Below are positions 14,767 through 23,669 of a DNA stretch of 28,707 nt, piece after piece. A program made the position numbers and the translations under genes. The stretch spans positions 1 through 28,707 of the forward strand of contig JBAZZS010000006.1 in the NCBI GenBank assembly GCA_041658685.1, written 5' to 3'. How positions within the stretch are numbered: position 1 is the stretch's first letter; each line of letters starts with the position of its first letter. The stretch comes from Candidatus Gracilibacteria bacterium (lineage in GTDB: Bacteria; Patescibacteriota; Gracilibacteria; UBA1369; UBA12473). Below the pieces are notes generated by a model, which worked only from the letters and a program-made list of their open reading frames with translations, was not told where the DNA came from and searched no databases.

Positions 14767-15846
14767 ATGAAAAAGTTTTTAATCTTTGTTTTTTGTTTTT
14801 TTACGATCGCGGGCTGTGCGGAGATTTCGGAAGAATTATCTTTTTATGAAAATGAAACGCTGGGGGTGACATTGGAGTACCCTTCGGATTGGATTTTGGA
14901 AAAAGATTGGACCGAGGAAACGGATGCTTTGTGGCTTCCTTTAGATTATGATGCGGTAAAAAATCAGGGGAATTATGAAGTGTTGCCTTTGATTACGATC
15001 GCTTCTCATCCTTTAAATAACCAAACGTTTGAAAAATCATTGATTCAAGAAAATCAATGGGGAGGGTATTCCACCTTGGATGAGGTTCCCTTTTTTCAAG
15101 AAGAGACATCCGAATCCACTTATGAGTATCGTGATATTGGAGGAAATCATTTTTTGGAATTGTTTGAGCCTTCGATGCTTCCGAATCGGACTTATTATTT
15201 TGAACGAGATGCGGATTTTTTGAGTTTTAATACGATTTCTTGGGAAGAGGATTCGCGCGTGATTTCCGTGTTGGAAAGTTTAACGTTTGAGCCTTTGATA
15301 AAAGAATCGTTGAAAGGGGAAGTTAGTCTTACGGCTCCGGCTTGTGTGAGGATTTCAAATCAAGATTTTTTTACGGAAGAGAATGTGCGTGTTGCGTTGG
15401 ATTCTTTTCATGAATATTCCTTAAAAGAGATTTCCGCTTTATTCCAAAATACGGAATTTCAAGCATTAAAAGCCAAAAGTGAATATTCTTCTTTGTGTCT
15501 TTGGTACAATGCCGCGGCGTTTGCGTTTTATGGGGATTATGGAGAATTTAATAACGTGGTGGGATTAAATACTCGCGAGGGGTTTGTGACGAGTTATCAA
15601 TTCATTAAAAATTCGGGTGATATCGGGGCGTGTACGATGGTGGGTTATTTGGATGGCGTGATTTACGAGTGTGCCGGAGGGGATGGGCCGTTTTCATTTA
15701 AAAAAGAATTTCTTTTGATGCCCGAGGGTGAAACAAAAACCATTCAGGATTGTGAATATTCCGGAGGATATTCGGATGGCACGGTGGAATATGAAAGCAG
15801 CGTGGAGTGCACGGTGGATTTATTGGAGAGCGCTCGACTGTTTTAA
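14767..15846 (+). CDS. Lipoprotein, function unknown
   Basis: This 359-residue lipoprotein has MKKFLIFVFCFFTIAGC at its start, so Cys17 would be lipidated. The N-terminal half (about 20-180) begins with FYENETLGVTLEYPSDW, a pattern common to PsbP/MOG1-like lipoprotein domains in which a beta strand carries YPxxW. The second half (about 190-359) has several cysteines (ACVRIS, SLCLWY, GACTMVGYLDGVIYECAGG, QDCEY, VECTV), enough for disulfides outside the cell. I do not recognise this half. Its stop codon overlaps that of the convergent glycosyltransferase by sharing TTAA at 15843-15846. Confidence 0.8.
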   Translation: MKKFLIFVFCFFTIAGCAEISEELSFYENETLGVTLEYPSDWILEKDWTEETDALWLPLDYDAVKNQGNYEVLPLITIASHPLNNQTFEKSLIQENQWGGYSTLDEVPFFQEETSESTYEYRDIGGNHFLELFEPSMLPNRTYYFERDADFLSFNTISWEEDSRVISVLESLTFEPLIKESLKGEVSLTAPACVRISNQDFFTEENVRVALDSFHEYSLKEISALFQNTEFQALKAKSEYSSLCLWYNAAAFAFYGDYGEFNNVVGLNTREGFVTSYQFIKNSGDIGACTMVGYLDGVIYECAGGDGPFSFKKEFLLMPEGETKTIQDCEYSGGYSDGTVEYESSVECTVDLLESARLF

Positions 15847-16814
15847 CAACTCCACACTTTTTGTCGTTTGAAGAAAGCGCGTACGAAACGGATGACGTTG
15901 ATGAGCAAAAGCAAAAGCCCGATGCCAAGAATAATGCTTCCCGTCAAAATGATGGTGTGAACCGTGACGTATTTGATGATGTTGAGCAAAAATAAGGTGA
16001 ATGAAGTTCCCGGATTTTCAAAAATGGCTTTTTGGATGAAGCGGAGCAGGGCGCTGTAGATGAGAGATGAGGTGAGAATGAGAGCCAGGCCGCTGCCCAC
16101 CGGACCCAGGCATAAAAAGGCTTTGATCGCGTAGCCGCGCAATTGTTTGAGGGGTTTGGGTAAGTCTACAAGTTGGAATCGGGATTGCGCCCAAAAAATG
16201 TCGTAGTACATGCCCAAGCGTTTGCCGAGGCCTTTAAAAAAGCCGTATTTGAATTCTTTTATCGGTTGAAAATAATTGGAAAAGGTTTTGAATCCGAATC
16301 CTTTTCCATAATATTTGGAGTAATTGTTGAGACTGATTTCAATGCGATAATGGTGTTTGTAACAGCAGGGGAGATTGTCCCAAATGTTGCGGCGCACCGC
16401 ACGTTCTCCAGACAACAATCCCACGAATTTAAAGTAGCGTTCTCGCACATTGGATCGCACGCCGATGAACATATCCACATTGCCTTCGATCACCGGATTT
16501 AAGATTTCTTCCACGATTTTTTCATTCAATCCATCGAGGTCTCCGTCGCAAAAGAAGAGAATGTCGGCTTTGGTGGCGTTTACGCCATTTTGCATGGCAA
16601 TGCCCTTCCCTTGGTTGGTCGGATTTTTGAGATATTTGACGTTGAAAGATTTGATCACTTCCTCGGTGTTGTCCGTAGATCCGTCGTCCACCACAATGAT
16701 TTCATTCAAAAGCGGGATGCGGGTGAGAATTTCAAGCACGCGTCCAATGCGTTTGGCTTCGTTGTAGACCGGAATGATGGCGGCGATGCGGGGATGATGA
16801 TTGATCGTTTTCAT
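15843..16814 (-). CDS. Family 2 glycosyltransferase, membrane-anchored
   Basis: The GT-A fold starts with IAAIIPVYNEAKRIGRVLE, then EIIVVDDGSTDNT (VVDDGSTD at 41-48), NQGKGIAMQNGV at 67-78, and the metal-binding ILFFCDGDLDGL with Asp90-Gly-Asp92. This layout matches dolichol-phosphate-mannose-synthase-like GT2 enzymes that load a lipid carrier. The C-terminal part has at least two hydrophobic segments (about 235-260 and 275-310) and a basic end, so the enzyme sits in the cytoplasmic membrane with its active site inside. The family uses nucleotide sugars. The donor and acceptor are not predictable. The DedA-like gene is 55 bases upstream on the same strand, and the two could be one transcript. 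Confidence 0.9.
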   Translation of the reverse strand: MKTINHHPRIAAIIPVYNEAKRIGRVLEILTRIPLLNEIIVVDDGSTDNTEEVIKSFNVKYLKNPTNQGKGIAMQNGVNATKADILFFCDGDLDGLNEKIVEEILNPVIEGNVDMFIGVRSNVRERYFKFVGLLSGERAVRRNIWDNLPCCYKHHYRIEISLNNYSKYYGKGFGFKTFSNYFQPIKEFKYGFFKGLGKRLGMYYDIFWAQSRFQLVDLPKPLKQLRGYAIKAFLCLGPVGSGLALILTSSLIYSALLRFIQKAIFENPGTSFTLFLLNIIKYVTVHTIILTGSIILGIGLLLLLINVIRFVRAFFKRQKVWSC

Positions 16815-16869
16815 AAATTTTAAATTGATAATGCGGGGGAAAAGAGGAGAAAAGTTATTTCGCTTCGCT

Positions 16870-17448
16870 TCATAACTGGTGAAGAACTCTTTTACTAAAG
16901 ATTTTTCTGGCCCAAATTGTACCTATAATAAACAATAAAATAGCTCCAATTGCAAGCCCTGTATTCTCGTAGACGTTGGCGACTTGAGAAACGCCTTTGC
17001 CGGTGAGCCATCCGATTCCGATCACGATCGGGAGCCATGCGCCCACCACGAAAATGTTGTATCCGATGAATTTAAGGAGAGAAAGGCCTTCCATGCCCAC
17101 ATACATGATGGTGAAAATGCGCGTGCCGTAAATGAATTTGGTGATGAAAAGTAGAATAAAAGGGCGGTTGGAGATTTTTTTAAGAAAATGTTTGATGCGT
17201 TCGTAGTGGCTTAAAAAACGTTGGAAAAAATTCATGCGACCAAGGGTGTGGCGCCCTAAAAGAAACCAACCGATGTCTGAGGTCATGGTGCCCAAATAAC
17301 AGTAGATAAAAGCGGTTTCCACGCTCCATAACCCTTGAGCGGCTAAAAACGCGAACGTGAGAATAATTTCTTCTCCTCCGAGAATCGCTCCGATGTAAAT
17401 CAGGAGTGCGGGTTGGTCTTTGAAGTATTGGAAAAGAGTATCAATCAT
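16870..17448 (-). CDS. DedA/VTT-domain membrane protein
   Basis: This 192-residue integral membrane protein is of the DedA (SNARE-associated, VTT) family, whose members include undecaprenyl-phosphate and other lipid flippases. Family traits are IGAILGGEEIILTFAFLAAQG near the N-terminus (an acidic pair in a re-entrant loop), GRHTLGRMNFFQRF (65-78), FITKFIYGTRIFTIMYVG (100-117) with the conserved Gly-Thr-Arg, and two further hydrophobic helices. Downstream a 6-bp AT-rich inverted repeat (AGTTAT/ATAACT, 16853-16877) overlaps the stop codon and is followed on the minus strand by a T run. It may be a weak terminator or attenuator before the glycosyltransferase. A role in recycling the lipid carrier used by that enzyme would make sense but is inferred. 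Confidence 0.85.
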   Translation of the reverse strand: MIDTLFQYFKDQPALLIYIGAILGGEEIILTFAFLAAQGLWSVETAFIYCYLGTMTSDIGWFLLGRHTLGRMNFFQRFLSHYERIKHFLKKISNRPFILLFITKFIYGTRIFTIMYVGMEGLSLLKFIGYNIFVVGAWLPIVIGIGWLTGKGVSQVANVYENTGLAIGAILLFIIGTIWARKIFSKRVLHQL

Positions 17449-17554
17449 AGGTGAGTTTATCGGGCGTATTTTACCGAAAATGTTGGCGAAAAGACAGGGT
17501 TTTGATATGGTAAAGGCCGGATTGATTTTTTATGAAATTATATCTATTTATTTT

Positions 17555-18250
17555 ATGCCTAAAAAAATTAAAAAAACTCAGAAGATTGAAAATAAAATTA
17601 AGGTTCAAAAGATGAAAAAACAACCTAAGGTGAAAAATGAAATTTTCGGACAGGAGGAATTTAATTTGGTACGATTGTTGGCGTTGTTGGAAGAGCCATT
17701 CATGAAGAGTCCGGTGGTGGTGTTGCACGACCCGATTCAGAATAAAGTATTGCCGATTTGGGTGGGGGAGCCGGAGTCCAGGGCCATCGCCATGGCGTAT
17801 CAAGGGGTGGAATTGTCGCGACCGCTCACACATGATTTGTTGGCGCACACGCTTTCCGCGTTGGGGGGCAAGGTGTGGACCGTGTATATCACCGGGTTGG
17901 AAGCGGGGACTTATTTTGCGGAAATTGAAATTAAAGTGCGTGGGAAAAAGAATATGTTGGTTATGGATTCGAGACCGAGTGATGCGATTGCGCTTGCGCT
18001 TTTGATGGGAGCGCCGATTTATGTGTCGCAGTCCATTATGGATCGCGCAGGTCAAAACAATCCGTTTCCGGAGGGGATGAATCCGGTGGAATCGTTGGAA
18101 AAAGAGGGAAAAGAACGTCGTTTTAAACAAGAAAAAGCCCAGAAATCATTTAGTGAAGACGAACTGGAAAAAATTCATGAATTATTGGATCAGGCGCGGA
18201 CGAGGGAGTTTGGTGAGGAAGAAGAAGGAGGAAAGAAACACAATCAATGA
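17555..18250 (+). CDS. DUF151 bifunctional nuclease-family protein
   Basis: The core (about 33-175) is the DUF151/BFN domain: LEEPFMKSPVVVLHDP, VLPIWVGEPESRAIAMA, RPLTHDLLAHTLSALGGKV, VYITGLEAGTYFAEIEI and DSRPSDAIALALLMGAPIYVS. The last block is the hallmark of the family, known for RNase/DNase activity in plants and of unclear role in bacteria. The open frame begins at 17420, inside the divergent dedA-like gene. I chose ATG 17555 (MPKKIKKTQK), which follows a TTGATT-N17-TATTTA promoter-like pair at 17522-17550 and gives 231 residues. The first 30 residues are almost all Lys-rich, suggesting nucleic-acid contact. The C-terminal 45 residues are a charged helix (FSEDELEKIHELLDQAR) that resembles the UvrB/UVR tail found in other DUF151 proteins. 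Confidence 0.85.
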   Translation: MPKKIKKTQKIENKIKVQKMKKQPKVKNEIFGQEEFNLVRLLALLEEPFMKSPVVVLHDPIQNKVLPIWVGEPESRAIAMAYQGVELSRPLTHDLLAHTLSALGGKVWTVYITGLEAGTYFAEIEIKVRGKKNMLVMDSRPSDAIALALLMGAPIYVSQSIMDRAGQNNPFPEGMNPVESLEKEGKERRFKQEKAQKSFSEDELEKIHELLDQARTREFGEEEEGGKKHNQ

Positions 18251-18286
18251 TCAATTTATAAATATTTTCTTATCCCTTTTTATTTT

Positions 18287-18916
18287 ATGAAAAAAATATT
18301 GATTTTTGTTGTTTTTTGTTTGTTTTTTTTGTGGGGTTGTAATGTAGAGAAACAAGAAATCCCTCAAATTGATTTTGATTATTATGTGGATGCTTTAGTG
18401 GAAAAAGAATATCAAAATTATTTGACCAAGGATTGGAATGATTTTATTTCCAAAGAAGAATTTTTAACAAAAATTTCTCTGGAATGGGATCCGGAAAATT
18501 ATTATGGAAGATTGGGCTTTTTGTATGCGGAAAATGATATTGTTTTTGCGTTTTTTTTAAGAGAAAAAAACATCCCGATTATTGTCATGGATGATCGAGT
18601 GTGTGGGCCTGTGTGTCATCAGACTTTCACATTTTCGACGTATGAAGATGGAGTTTGGACCGATGTTTCCGAGATTTTTCCTTTTTTATCTGATGCGATG
18701 GAAAAAGCGAAAACTCAAGAATTGCAGGTTTATCTTGAAGCCGCAGAAGAGGATTCTGACGTGAATTTTCTTTACGATTTGCCTCAAAAAGGGACAACGA
18801 TTCAAATGGTCAACCAATATGATTCTTTCCATGACCGAGAACCTCATCCTGTTTACGAATTTGATTGGGATTGGGTGAAAGGTGTTTTTACCGCTCGTGA
18901 ACTCCCATTGGAATAA
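18287..18916 (+). CDS. Small lipoprotein, function unknown
   Basis: The start MKKILIFVVFCLFFLWGC gives a lipidated Cys18 (209 residues in all). The body is acidic and rich in aromatic residues. A short VCGPVC motif (about 104-109) sits in the middle and could form a disulfide or bind a metal. The C-terminus has a DFDWDW-like cluster (EFDWDWVKGVF). I do not recognise the family. It ends three bases before the stop of the convergent aminopeptidase gene. Confidence 0.75.
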   Translation: MKKILIFVVFCLFFLWGCNVEKQEIPQIDFDYYVDALVEKEYQNYLTKDWNDFISKEEFLTKISLEWDPENYYGRLGFLYAENDIVFAFFLREKNIPIIVMDDRVCGPVCHQTFTFSTYEDGVWTDVSEIFPFLSDAMEKAKTQELQVYLEAAEEDSDVNFLYDLPQKGTTIQMVNQYDSFHDREPHPVYEFDWDWVKGVFTARELPLE

Positions 18917-18919
18917 TTT

Positions 18920-20368
18920 CTAATCTCCGTAATGTTTCAAGAGTTCCCATAAGGTTCGTACGTGTTTTCCGGTGGCGCCTTTTGGGATATAGGGTTTAGC
19001 TTCGGGGATGTAGGCCGTGGCTGCGATGTCGAAATGGGCCCATGGTTTTTCTCCGACGAAATTTTCAAGGAATAGTCCGCCTTGAATGGTGGAAGCTCCG
19101 GCTTTCGGATTACTGTTGAGAAGATCGGCAATTGGAGATTCGAGATTTTTTCGATAGGTTTTTTCAAGGGGTAATTCCCACATTTTTTCATCCGTGGTTT
19201 GGGCCGCGGTTTCGATTTTTTCTTTTAAAGCAGGGGAGTTGGTGAGAAAGGGTGTGATTCCATAGCCAAAGGCCGTGATGGCGGCTCCGGTGAGGGTCGC
19301 GATATCGATGATGGTTTCGGGATCGTAGGTTTTTATTCCGTAGCTTAAGGCGTCGGCGAGAATGAGTCGGCCCTCGGCATCCGTGTTTACGACTTCAATC
19401 GTGATGCCGTTGAAGGCTGTCAAAATATCGCCGGATTTGATGGCTTCTCCGCTCGGCATATTTTCCGCCAGTGGCATGAGGCCGATCACGTGCAATTCGG
19501 GACGGAGTGCTCCCAGGATTTTAAAAATTCCAAGCACTGTGGCGGCGCCGGCCATGTCGAGTTTCATGTCTTCGAGCATTTGCGTTTTTAAATTGATGCC
19601 TCCGGAATCAAAACAAATGCCCTTGCCCACCAATACGATGGGGCGTTTATTTTTTGGCTTGTATTTGTATTCAAGGACGATCATGCGCGGTCGTTCTTTG
19701 GCGCCTTGTCCCACACCGTATAAGCACCACATGCCGAGTTTTTTGAGTTTTTTTTCATCTAAAATTTTACATCCGATTTTGAATCCATTTTTGGCCGTGA
19801 GTTTTCCCAGATGCTCGAAAATGCCGGGGTTCATAACATTGCTGGGGCTGTTCACCATGTCTCGGACACTTTTCACCGCATCAATGACAACTTGAATTTC
19901 GCGAATTTTTTCTTGGAGCAATTGTGTGATTTTTTTGTCTTCAATAATGATCGTGAGAGTTTCGATGACCGGAAGGCGGCGTTTTTCATCGCGTAAAAAA
20001 TCTTCATAGCGATAATGGCCGAGTAAAAATCCTTCGATGAAAGCCGAGAGTCGATACAGATCTTCTTTGGGCGGGAGTAGGGTGATGGAATGGATGTTTT
20101 TTTTGATGGATTTGGTTGCGGTTCCTCCGGCTTGACGCCACGTGTCTTGAAGTGCTTTTTCGGGTTCTCCCAAGCCGATGAGCAAAACACGAGGGGCGAG
20201 TTTATTTTTTTGATAGAGAAGAAGGGCTTCGTTGGGCTTGGCTTCAAAATCCGGATACGCATAGGATTCCAGTTCGCTTTTTTGGGCTGTTGATGGCTTT
20301 TCTCCTGCAAAAAAAGGCAAGACGAGTAAGTCGGTTTTTGTGATGCGGGAGGCGATTTCGATTTTCAT
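18920..20368 (-). CDS. pepA: Leucyl aminopeptidase (peptidase M17)
   Basis: A cytosolic two-zinc aminopeptidase releasing N-terminal residues from peptides. The catalytic domain shows VLVGKGICFDSGGINLK (Lys249, Asp254), MKLDMAGAATVLG (Asp271) and the signature NTDAEGRL at 328-335 (Asp330, Glu332, Arg334). ATLTGAAITAFG and the DIAATAYIP region near the end are also typical. Length (482 aa) is normal. The N-terminal domain is divergent. It is the last gene of a minus-strand run with an MFS transporter, an M14 carboxypeptidase and a DHH phosphoesterase, which fits peptide salvage. Confidence 0.95.
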   Translation of the reverse strand: MKIEIASRITKTDLLVLPFFAGEKPSTAQKSELESYAYPDFEAKPNEALLLYQKNKLAPRVLLIGLGEPEKALQDTWRQAGGTATKSIKKNIHSITLLPPKEDLYRLSAFIEGFLLGHYRYEDFLRDEKRRLPVIETLTIIIEDKKITQLLQEKIREIQVVIDAVKSVRDMVNSPSNVMNPGIFEHLGKLTAKNGFKIGCKILDEKKLKKLGMWCLYGVGQGAKERPRMIVLEYKYKPKNKRPIVLVGKGICFDSGGINLKTQMLEDMKLDMAGAATVLGIFKILGALRPELHVIGLMPLAENMPSGEAIKSGDILTAFNGITIEVVNTDAEGRLILADALSYGIKTYDPETIIDIATLTGAAITAFGYGITPFLTNSPALKEKIETAAQTTDEKMWELPLEKTYRKNLESPIADLLNSNPKAGASTIQGGLFLENFVGEKPWAHFDIAATAYIPEAKPYIPKGATGKHVRTLWELLKHYGD

Positions 20369-20404
20369 AATATTAGAATAGGCGAAAAAAAGAGGAATGG
20401 CTAA

Positions 20405-21595
20405 TTATTTTTTAAGCTGTGTTTTTTTTATTTTAACGAAAAATAGGAAATATAAAATCACGAAAACCGTTGCGGTTCCGGTGACGAGAAATGTTGCGCC
20501 GGGACTGAATTGATACCAAATCAATCCGGCCAAAGAGCTCGCGAGCATGGTGCAAATGCTTTGGAATCCGGTGTAGGTGCCGATGGCGGTTGCGGTGTCG
20601 GATTTATTCGTGATGTTACTGATCCATGCTTTTGAAATACCTTCCGTGGCTGCGGCGTAAATTCCGTAGAGGAAAAAGAGGCCCAGTAAAGTGTAAACCG
20701 TGAGATTCATGCTCATGCCAAAATAAACAATGGCGAACATGGAGAGTCCGAAAATGAGTGTTTTTTTCAGGCCGATTTTGTCGGCGATAACCCCGATGGG
20801 GAAGGAGGCCAATGCGTAAACAAGATTATAGAAAATATAGATTCCAATGATTGCCGTGTCATCCAGTCCGGCTTCTTTTGCTTTCAATAATAAGAAAACG
20901 TCCGAGCTGTTGAAAAGGGTGAAGACCAAAAGTCCGAGCACCACTTTACGATAAAGTTGCGGGCTGGTTTTCCAATAGTTTAAAAAGGAAAGAAGAGAGA
21001 CGTGTTTTTTTTCGACGGACGTGGAGTTGAGGCGTTTTTTGTCTTTGAGTAGAAAGGAAGTTAAAACGGCCAGTACCCCCGGGATGAAGGCGATGTAAAA
21101 TAAGGCGATATAGTGTCCTGGGAAAAAGTAGAGGTAGAGCAAGGCCAACGAGGGGCCTAAGGCTGCGCCGAACGTGTCCATGGCGCGATGAAAGCCGAAT
21201 ATTTTTCCTTTGGTTTGTGGCGTGGCTTCGTCCGAAAGAATGGCGTCGCGCGCTCCGGTGCGAATTCCTTTTCCCAAGCGGTCCGTGGTTCGTGCGAAAA
21301 AGATCCACAGTGGGTATGTAAAAAAAGCCATGATGGGTTTTGACAGGGCGCTGAGTGCGTATCCGATTTGCACAAAGGGGGCCCGTTTTCCGGAAGAATC
21401 CGAGAGTTTTCCAAAATAGCCTTTGCTCAGTCCTGCGGTGGCTTCGGCCACGCCTTCCAAAATCCCGATGAGTACAATTGAAAAGCCTATGCTTTTCAAA
21501 TAAATCGGCATGATGGGGTATAGCATTTCACTGGCCGTGTCCGTGAACAGACTGACCAGTGATAGGATCCAAATGGTGCGGGTGAGGAATTTCAT
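20405..21595 (-). CDS. MFS transporter
   Basis: This 396-residue major facilitator has about 11-12 hydrophobic helices. The first helix segment (LSLVSLFTDTASEMLYPIMP) and the loop GKLSDSSGKRAPFVQIGY, matching the GxxxDxxGRR loop between helices 2 and 3, identify the family. ARTTDRLGKGIRTGARDAILSDEA at about 101-124 is a hallmark of a subgroup often annotated in metal- or drug-resistance contexts, and GVIADKIGLKKTLIFGL repeats the loop in the second half. The substrate cannot be read from sequence. It begins 9 bases after the M14 gene and precedes pepA by 36, so uptake of peptides or amino acids is a reasonable guess. Confidence 0.87.
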   Translation of the reverse strand: MKFLTRTIWILSLVSLFTDTASEMLYPIMPIYLKSIGFSIVLIGILEGVAEATAGLSKGYFGKLSDSSGKRAPFVQIGYALSALSKPIMAFFTYPLWIFFARTTDRLGKGIRTGARDAILSDEATPQTKGKIFGFHRAMDTFGAALGPSLALLYLYFFPGHYIALFYIAFIPGVLAVLTSFLLKDKKRLNSTSVEKKHVSLLSFLNYWKTSPQLYRKVVLGLLVFTLFNSSDVFLLLKAKEAGLDDTAIIGIYIFYNLVYALASFPIGVIADKIGLKKTLIFGLSMFAIVYFGMSMNLTVYTLLGLFFLYGIYAAATEGISKAWISNITNKSDTATAIGTYTGFQSICTMLASSLAGLIWYQFSPGATFLVTGTATVFVILYFLFFVKIKKTQLKK

Positions 21596-21604
21596 GGATT
21601 GGTG

Positions 21605-22429
21605 TTATAAGTTTTTTGTAAATAGGGTCGCTTGAATAGCTTTTTTTTGTTTTTTCCAGTCAGAGCCCCATCTTGAAGAACCTTCAATTTCAACGTAGGC
21701 GACATGATTGAGGTCGCACCATTCTACGGCAGTGCCGGTTTGTTGTAACTTTTTCCAATGACCTTTTTTTATGAATTGAAAGCCTGTTTTTTCAGCGTAT
21801 TGTTTTGCCAGTTTTTGCGCTTGGGGGAGGGAGTTTCCCATCACATCTTTGCCCGCATTGTGAAATATGAATAATGTTTGGATTTTCTCATTTTTTATAA
21901 ATTCGGTTAGCATTTTTACCTCGGGTTCGGAGCCTCCGTATTCGCCACAATAGACGTCTGCTTTTTCAGCATAATCTTTTCCAAAGGACCACTCGGATTT
22001 TTGTTTGAAATCGGGAGTGTCAAAATTGCGATTGAGATCCACTTGGTTGGCATTGAATCTCCCGATGAGCCCTCCTTTAAAATAGTCCGGATGACGGCGG
22101 GCCAGATTATAACCGTCCGGGTTTATGCAGGGGATGATAAAAAGAGTAAAATTGCTTAAAAGCGCATGATTTTTATGGGCCCAATTTATAAAATGATGCA
22201 TGAGTTTTACCGTTCCGATTTCGTTTCCGTGAATTCCTGCGGTGTACAAAAATTTGCGAGGCCCGTTTCCAATTTGAAAACAAAGGATGGGCTGGCCTTG
22301 AACGGAGTTTCCGATCGTGAAAGATTTTATTTCTTTTGGAATTGAAGGCGTTTTAATAAAATTATTTTGGAAAAATCCAAGAAGTCCTCTTTTTAGGTAT
22401 CCCAGTTTGCGTTTCCATTTTGTGAGCAT
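21605..22429 (-). CDS. M14-family zinc carboxypeptidase
   Basis: All catalytic marks of an M14 carboxypeptidase or amidoligase-type hydrolase are present: GIHGNE (zinc ligands His67 and Glu70), CINPDGYNLARR at 101-112, VDLNRNF with Arg134, FHNAG with zinc ligand His190, and the general-base region VAYVEIEGSS (Glu247). At 274 residues it is a catalytic domain with a short basic N-terminus and no export signal, so it is probably cytoplasmic. The NPDG and DLNRNF style resembles the MpaA/murein-peptide amidase side of M14, so it may act on peptidoglycan-derived or other peptides. It lies between the DHH phosphoesterase (57 bases) and the MFS transporter (9 bases). Confidence 0.88.
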   Translation of the reverse strand: MLTKWKRKLGYLKRGLLGFFQNNFIKTPSIPKEIKSFTIGNSVQGQPILCFQIGNGPRKFLYTAGIHGNEIGTVKLMHHFINWAHKNHALLSNFTLFIIPCINPDGYNLARRHPDYFKGGLIGRFNANQVDLNRNFDTPDFKQKSEWSFGKDYAEKADVYCGEYGGSEPEVKMLTEFIKNEKIQTLFIFHNAGKDVMGNSLPQAQKLAKQYAEKTGFQFIKKGHWKKLQQTGTAVEWCDLNHVAYVEIEGSSRWGSDWKKQKKAIQATLFTKNL

Positions 22430-22486
22430 GGTGGTTTGGCGTTAGGCCTCTCCATCTTATATTTGTTTTTTGTCCCAGTACAGAAT

Positions 22487-23470
22487 TTATTCCACAATTT
22501 TCCACACGGTTTCGGGCTGGAGGTGTCCTTTGATGGTGAACCCCGCGGCTTTTTTGTGACCGCCTCCGCCGAATAGGGCGGCGAGTTCACTCACGTCTAC
22601 GTCGTCGGATTGGGTGCGGAAGGAGCCTTTGACATTGCCTTTTTGGTCTTCACTCAACAGCACGGAAAAACGGCTTTCCGGAACGGAATTTAAGTAATCG
22701 ATCACGCCGGAAAGATGATCGGGATCGGCTTGGCATTCGGTGTAATCTTTTTTGGTTGCGGCCGAGACCACGGCGCGTTTTTCACTGATGCGGGTGCGGC
22801 TCAAGACGCGTCCCCACAAATGCAATTGGGGGATTGGGTTGGTGTGGAATAAAGCTTTTACGATGCGCTTCATGTCGGCTCCGCGGTTTAGTAATTGGGC
22901 TGCGGTTTCCATGATTTTTGGCGTGGTGTTGGAGTGCATGAAACTGCCGGTGTCGTAATACAATCCCATGAGGAGCGCGGTGGCCATGTCGCGGGTGATG
23001 GTGAAGCCCCATTCGAGGAGTAAATCGTATAAAATCAACGAACAGGCTGCGGCGTCCGCATCCACTAAATTGTGCGTTCCGAAACGATCGTTCGAAGGGT
23101 GGTGGTCGATGTTGATTAGGGGAATTTTTCCTCCTAATAATCCGGGTTTGGTTTCGTGAAATTTCATTAAATAATGCGCACCGCAATCCACCGCAATCAC
23201 AAGGTCCGTTTGAGTGAGATCAAAATCATTCACAAATTCAAAAATGCCATCCAGCATGAAGGAATATTCGGGGGGGGCGTCCACGCACGCGGAGATCGCC
23301 TCTTTTCCCCATTGTTTGAGCGCGTGTTTGAGCGCGAGGTTGGCGCCGAGCGTGTCGCCGTCCGGACCGCGGTGTGAAATGATCACGATGCGTTGGGCGG
23401 ATTGCAACAGGTTTTTGACTTCCTGTAATTGCTCGGGGGAAAATGGGAATTGAGTGGAGTCGTTATTCAT
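22487..23470 (-). CDS. nrnA: DHH-family phosphoesterase (NrnA-type oligoribonuclease/pAp phosphatase)
   Basis: This 327-residue DHH/DHHA1 protein carries the manganese-binding motifs IISHRGPDGDTLGA (30-43), AVDCG (93-97), NIDHHPSNDRFG (120-131) and GLYYDTGSF (169-177). The substrate-binding GGGGHKKAAG is at 301-310. NrnA-type enzymes degrade 2-5 nt RNA pieces and dephosphorylate pAp. RecJ and cyclic-di-AMP phosphodiesterase domains are absent at this length. It is the first gene of the minus-strand run to pepA. A 199-base gap separates it from trxB, where I see no clear promoter or terminator. Confidence 0.88.
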   Translation of the reverse strand: MNNDSTQFPFSPEQLQEVKNLLQSAQRIVIISHRGPDGDTLGANLALKHALKQWGKEAISACVDAPPEYSFMLDGIFEFVNDFDLTQTDLVIAVDCGAHYLMKFHETKPGLLGGKIPLINIDHHPSNDRFGTHNLVDADAAACSLILYDLLLEWGFTITRDMATALLMGLYYDTGSFMHSNTTPKIMETAAQLLNRGADMKRIVKALFHTNPIPQLHLWGRVLSRTRISEKRAVVSAATKKDYTECQADPDHLSGVIDYLNSVPESRFSVLLSEDQKGNVKGSFRTQSDDVDVSELAALFGGGGHKKAAGFTIKGHLQPETVWKIVE

Positions 23471-23669
23471 CCTGTTTGATTAAGGTCGATCATCGTAGCG
23501 CTGTTTATGGAAAGATTCCCAATACTTGTGGTTGACGAGAGGGGATGGTCATTGTGTTCTGAGGCCTGTTTTTATTTTTTGACACAATTTAACTCTAAGA
23601 ATAACCTGTAAAGTTAGGGTTTTATGGCTTTTTTAAATTGAGTTGTCTTCGCCTCTGTACTGTTTTCTT

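Noticed and set aside
17420..17554. Upstream extension of the DUF151 gene
   Set aside because: It overlaps the divergent dedA-like gene start and contains a promoter-like pair. The Lys-rich start at 17555 is better.
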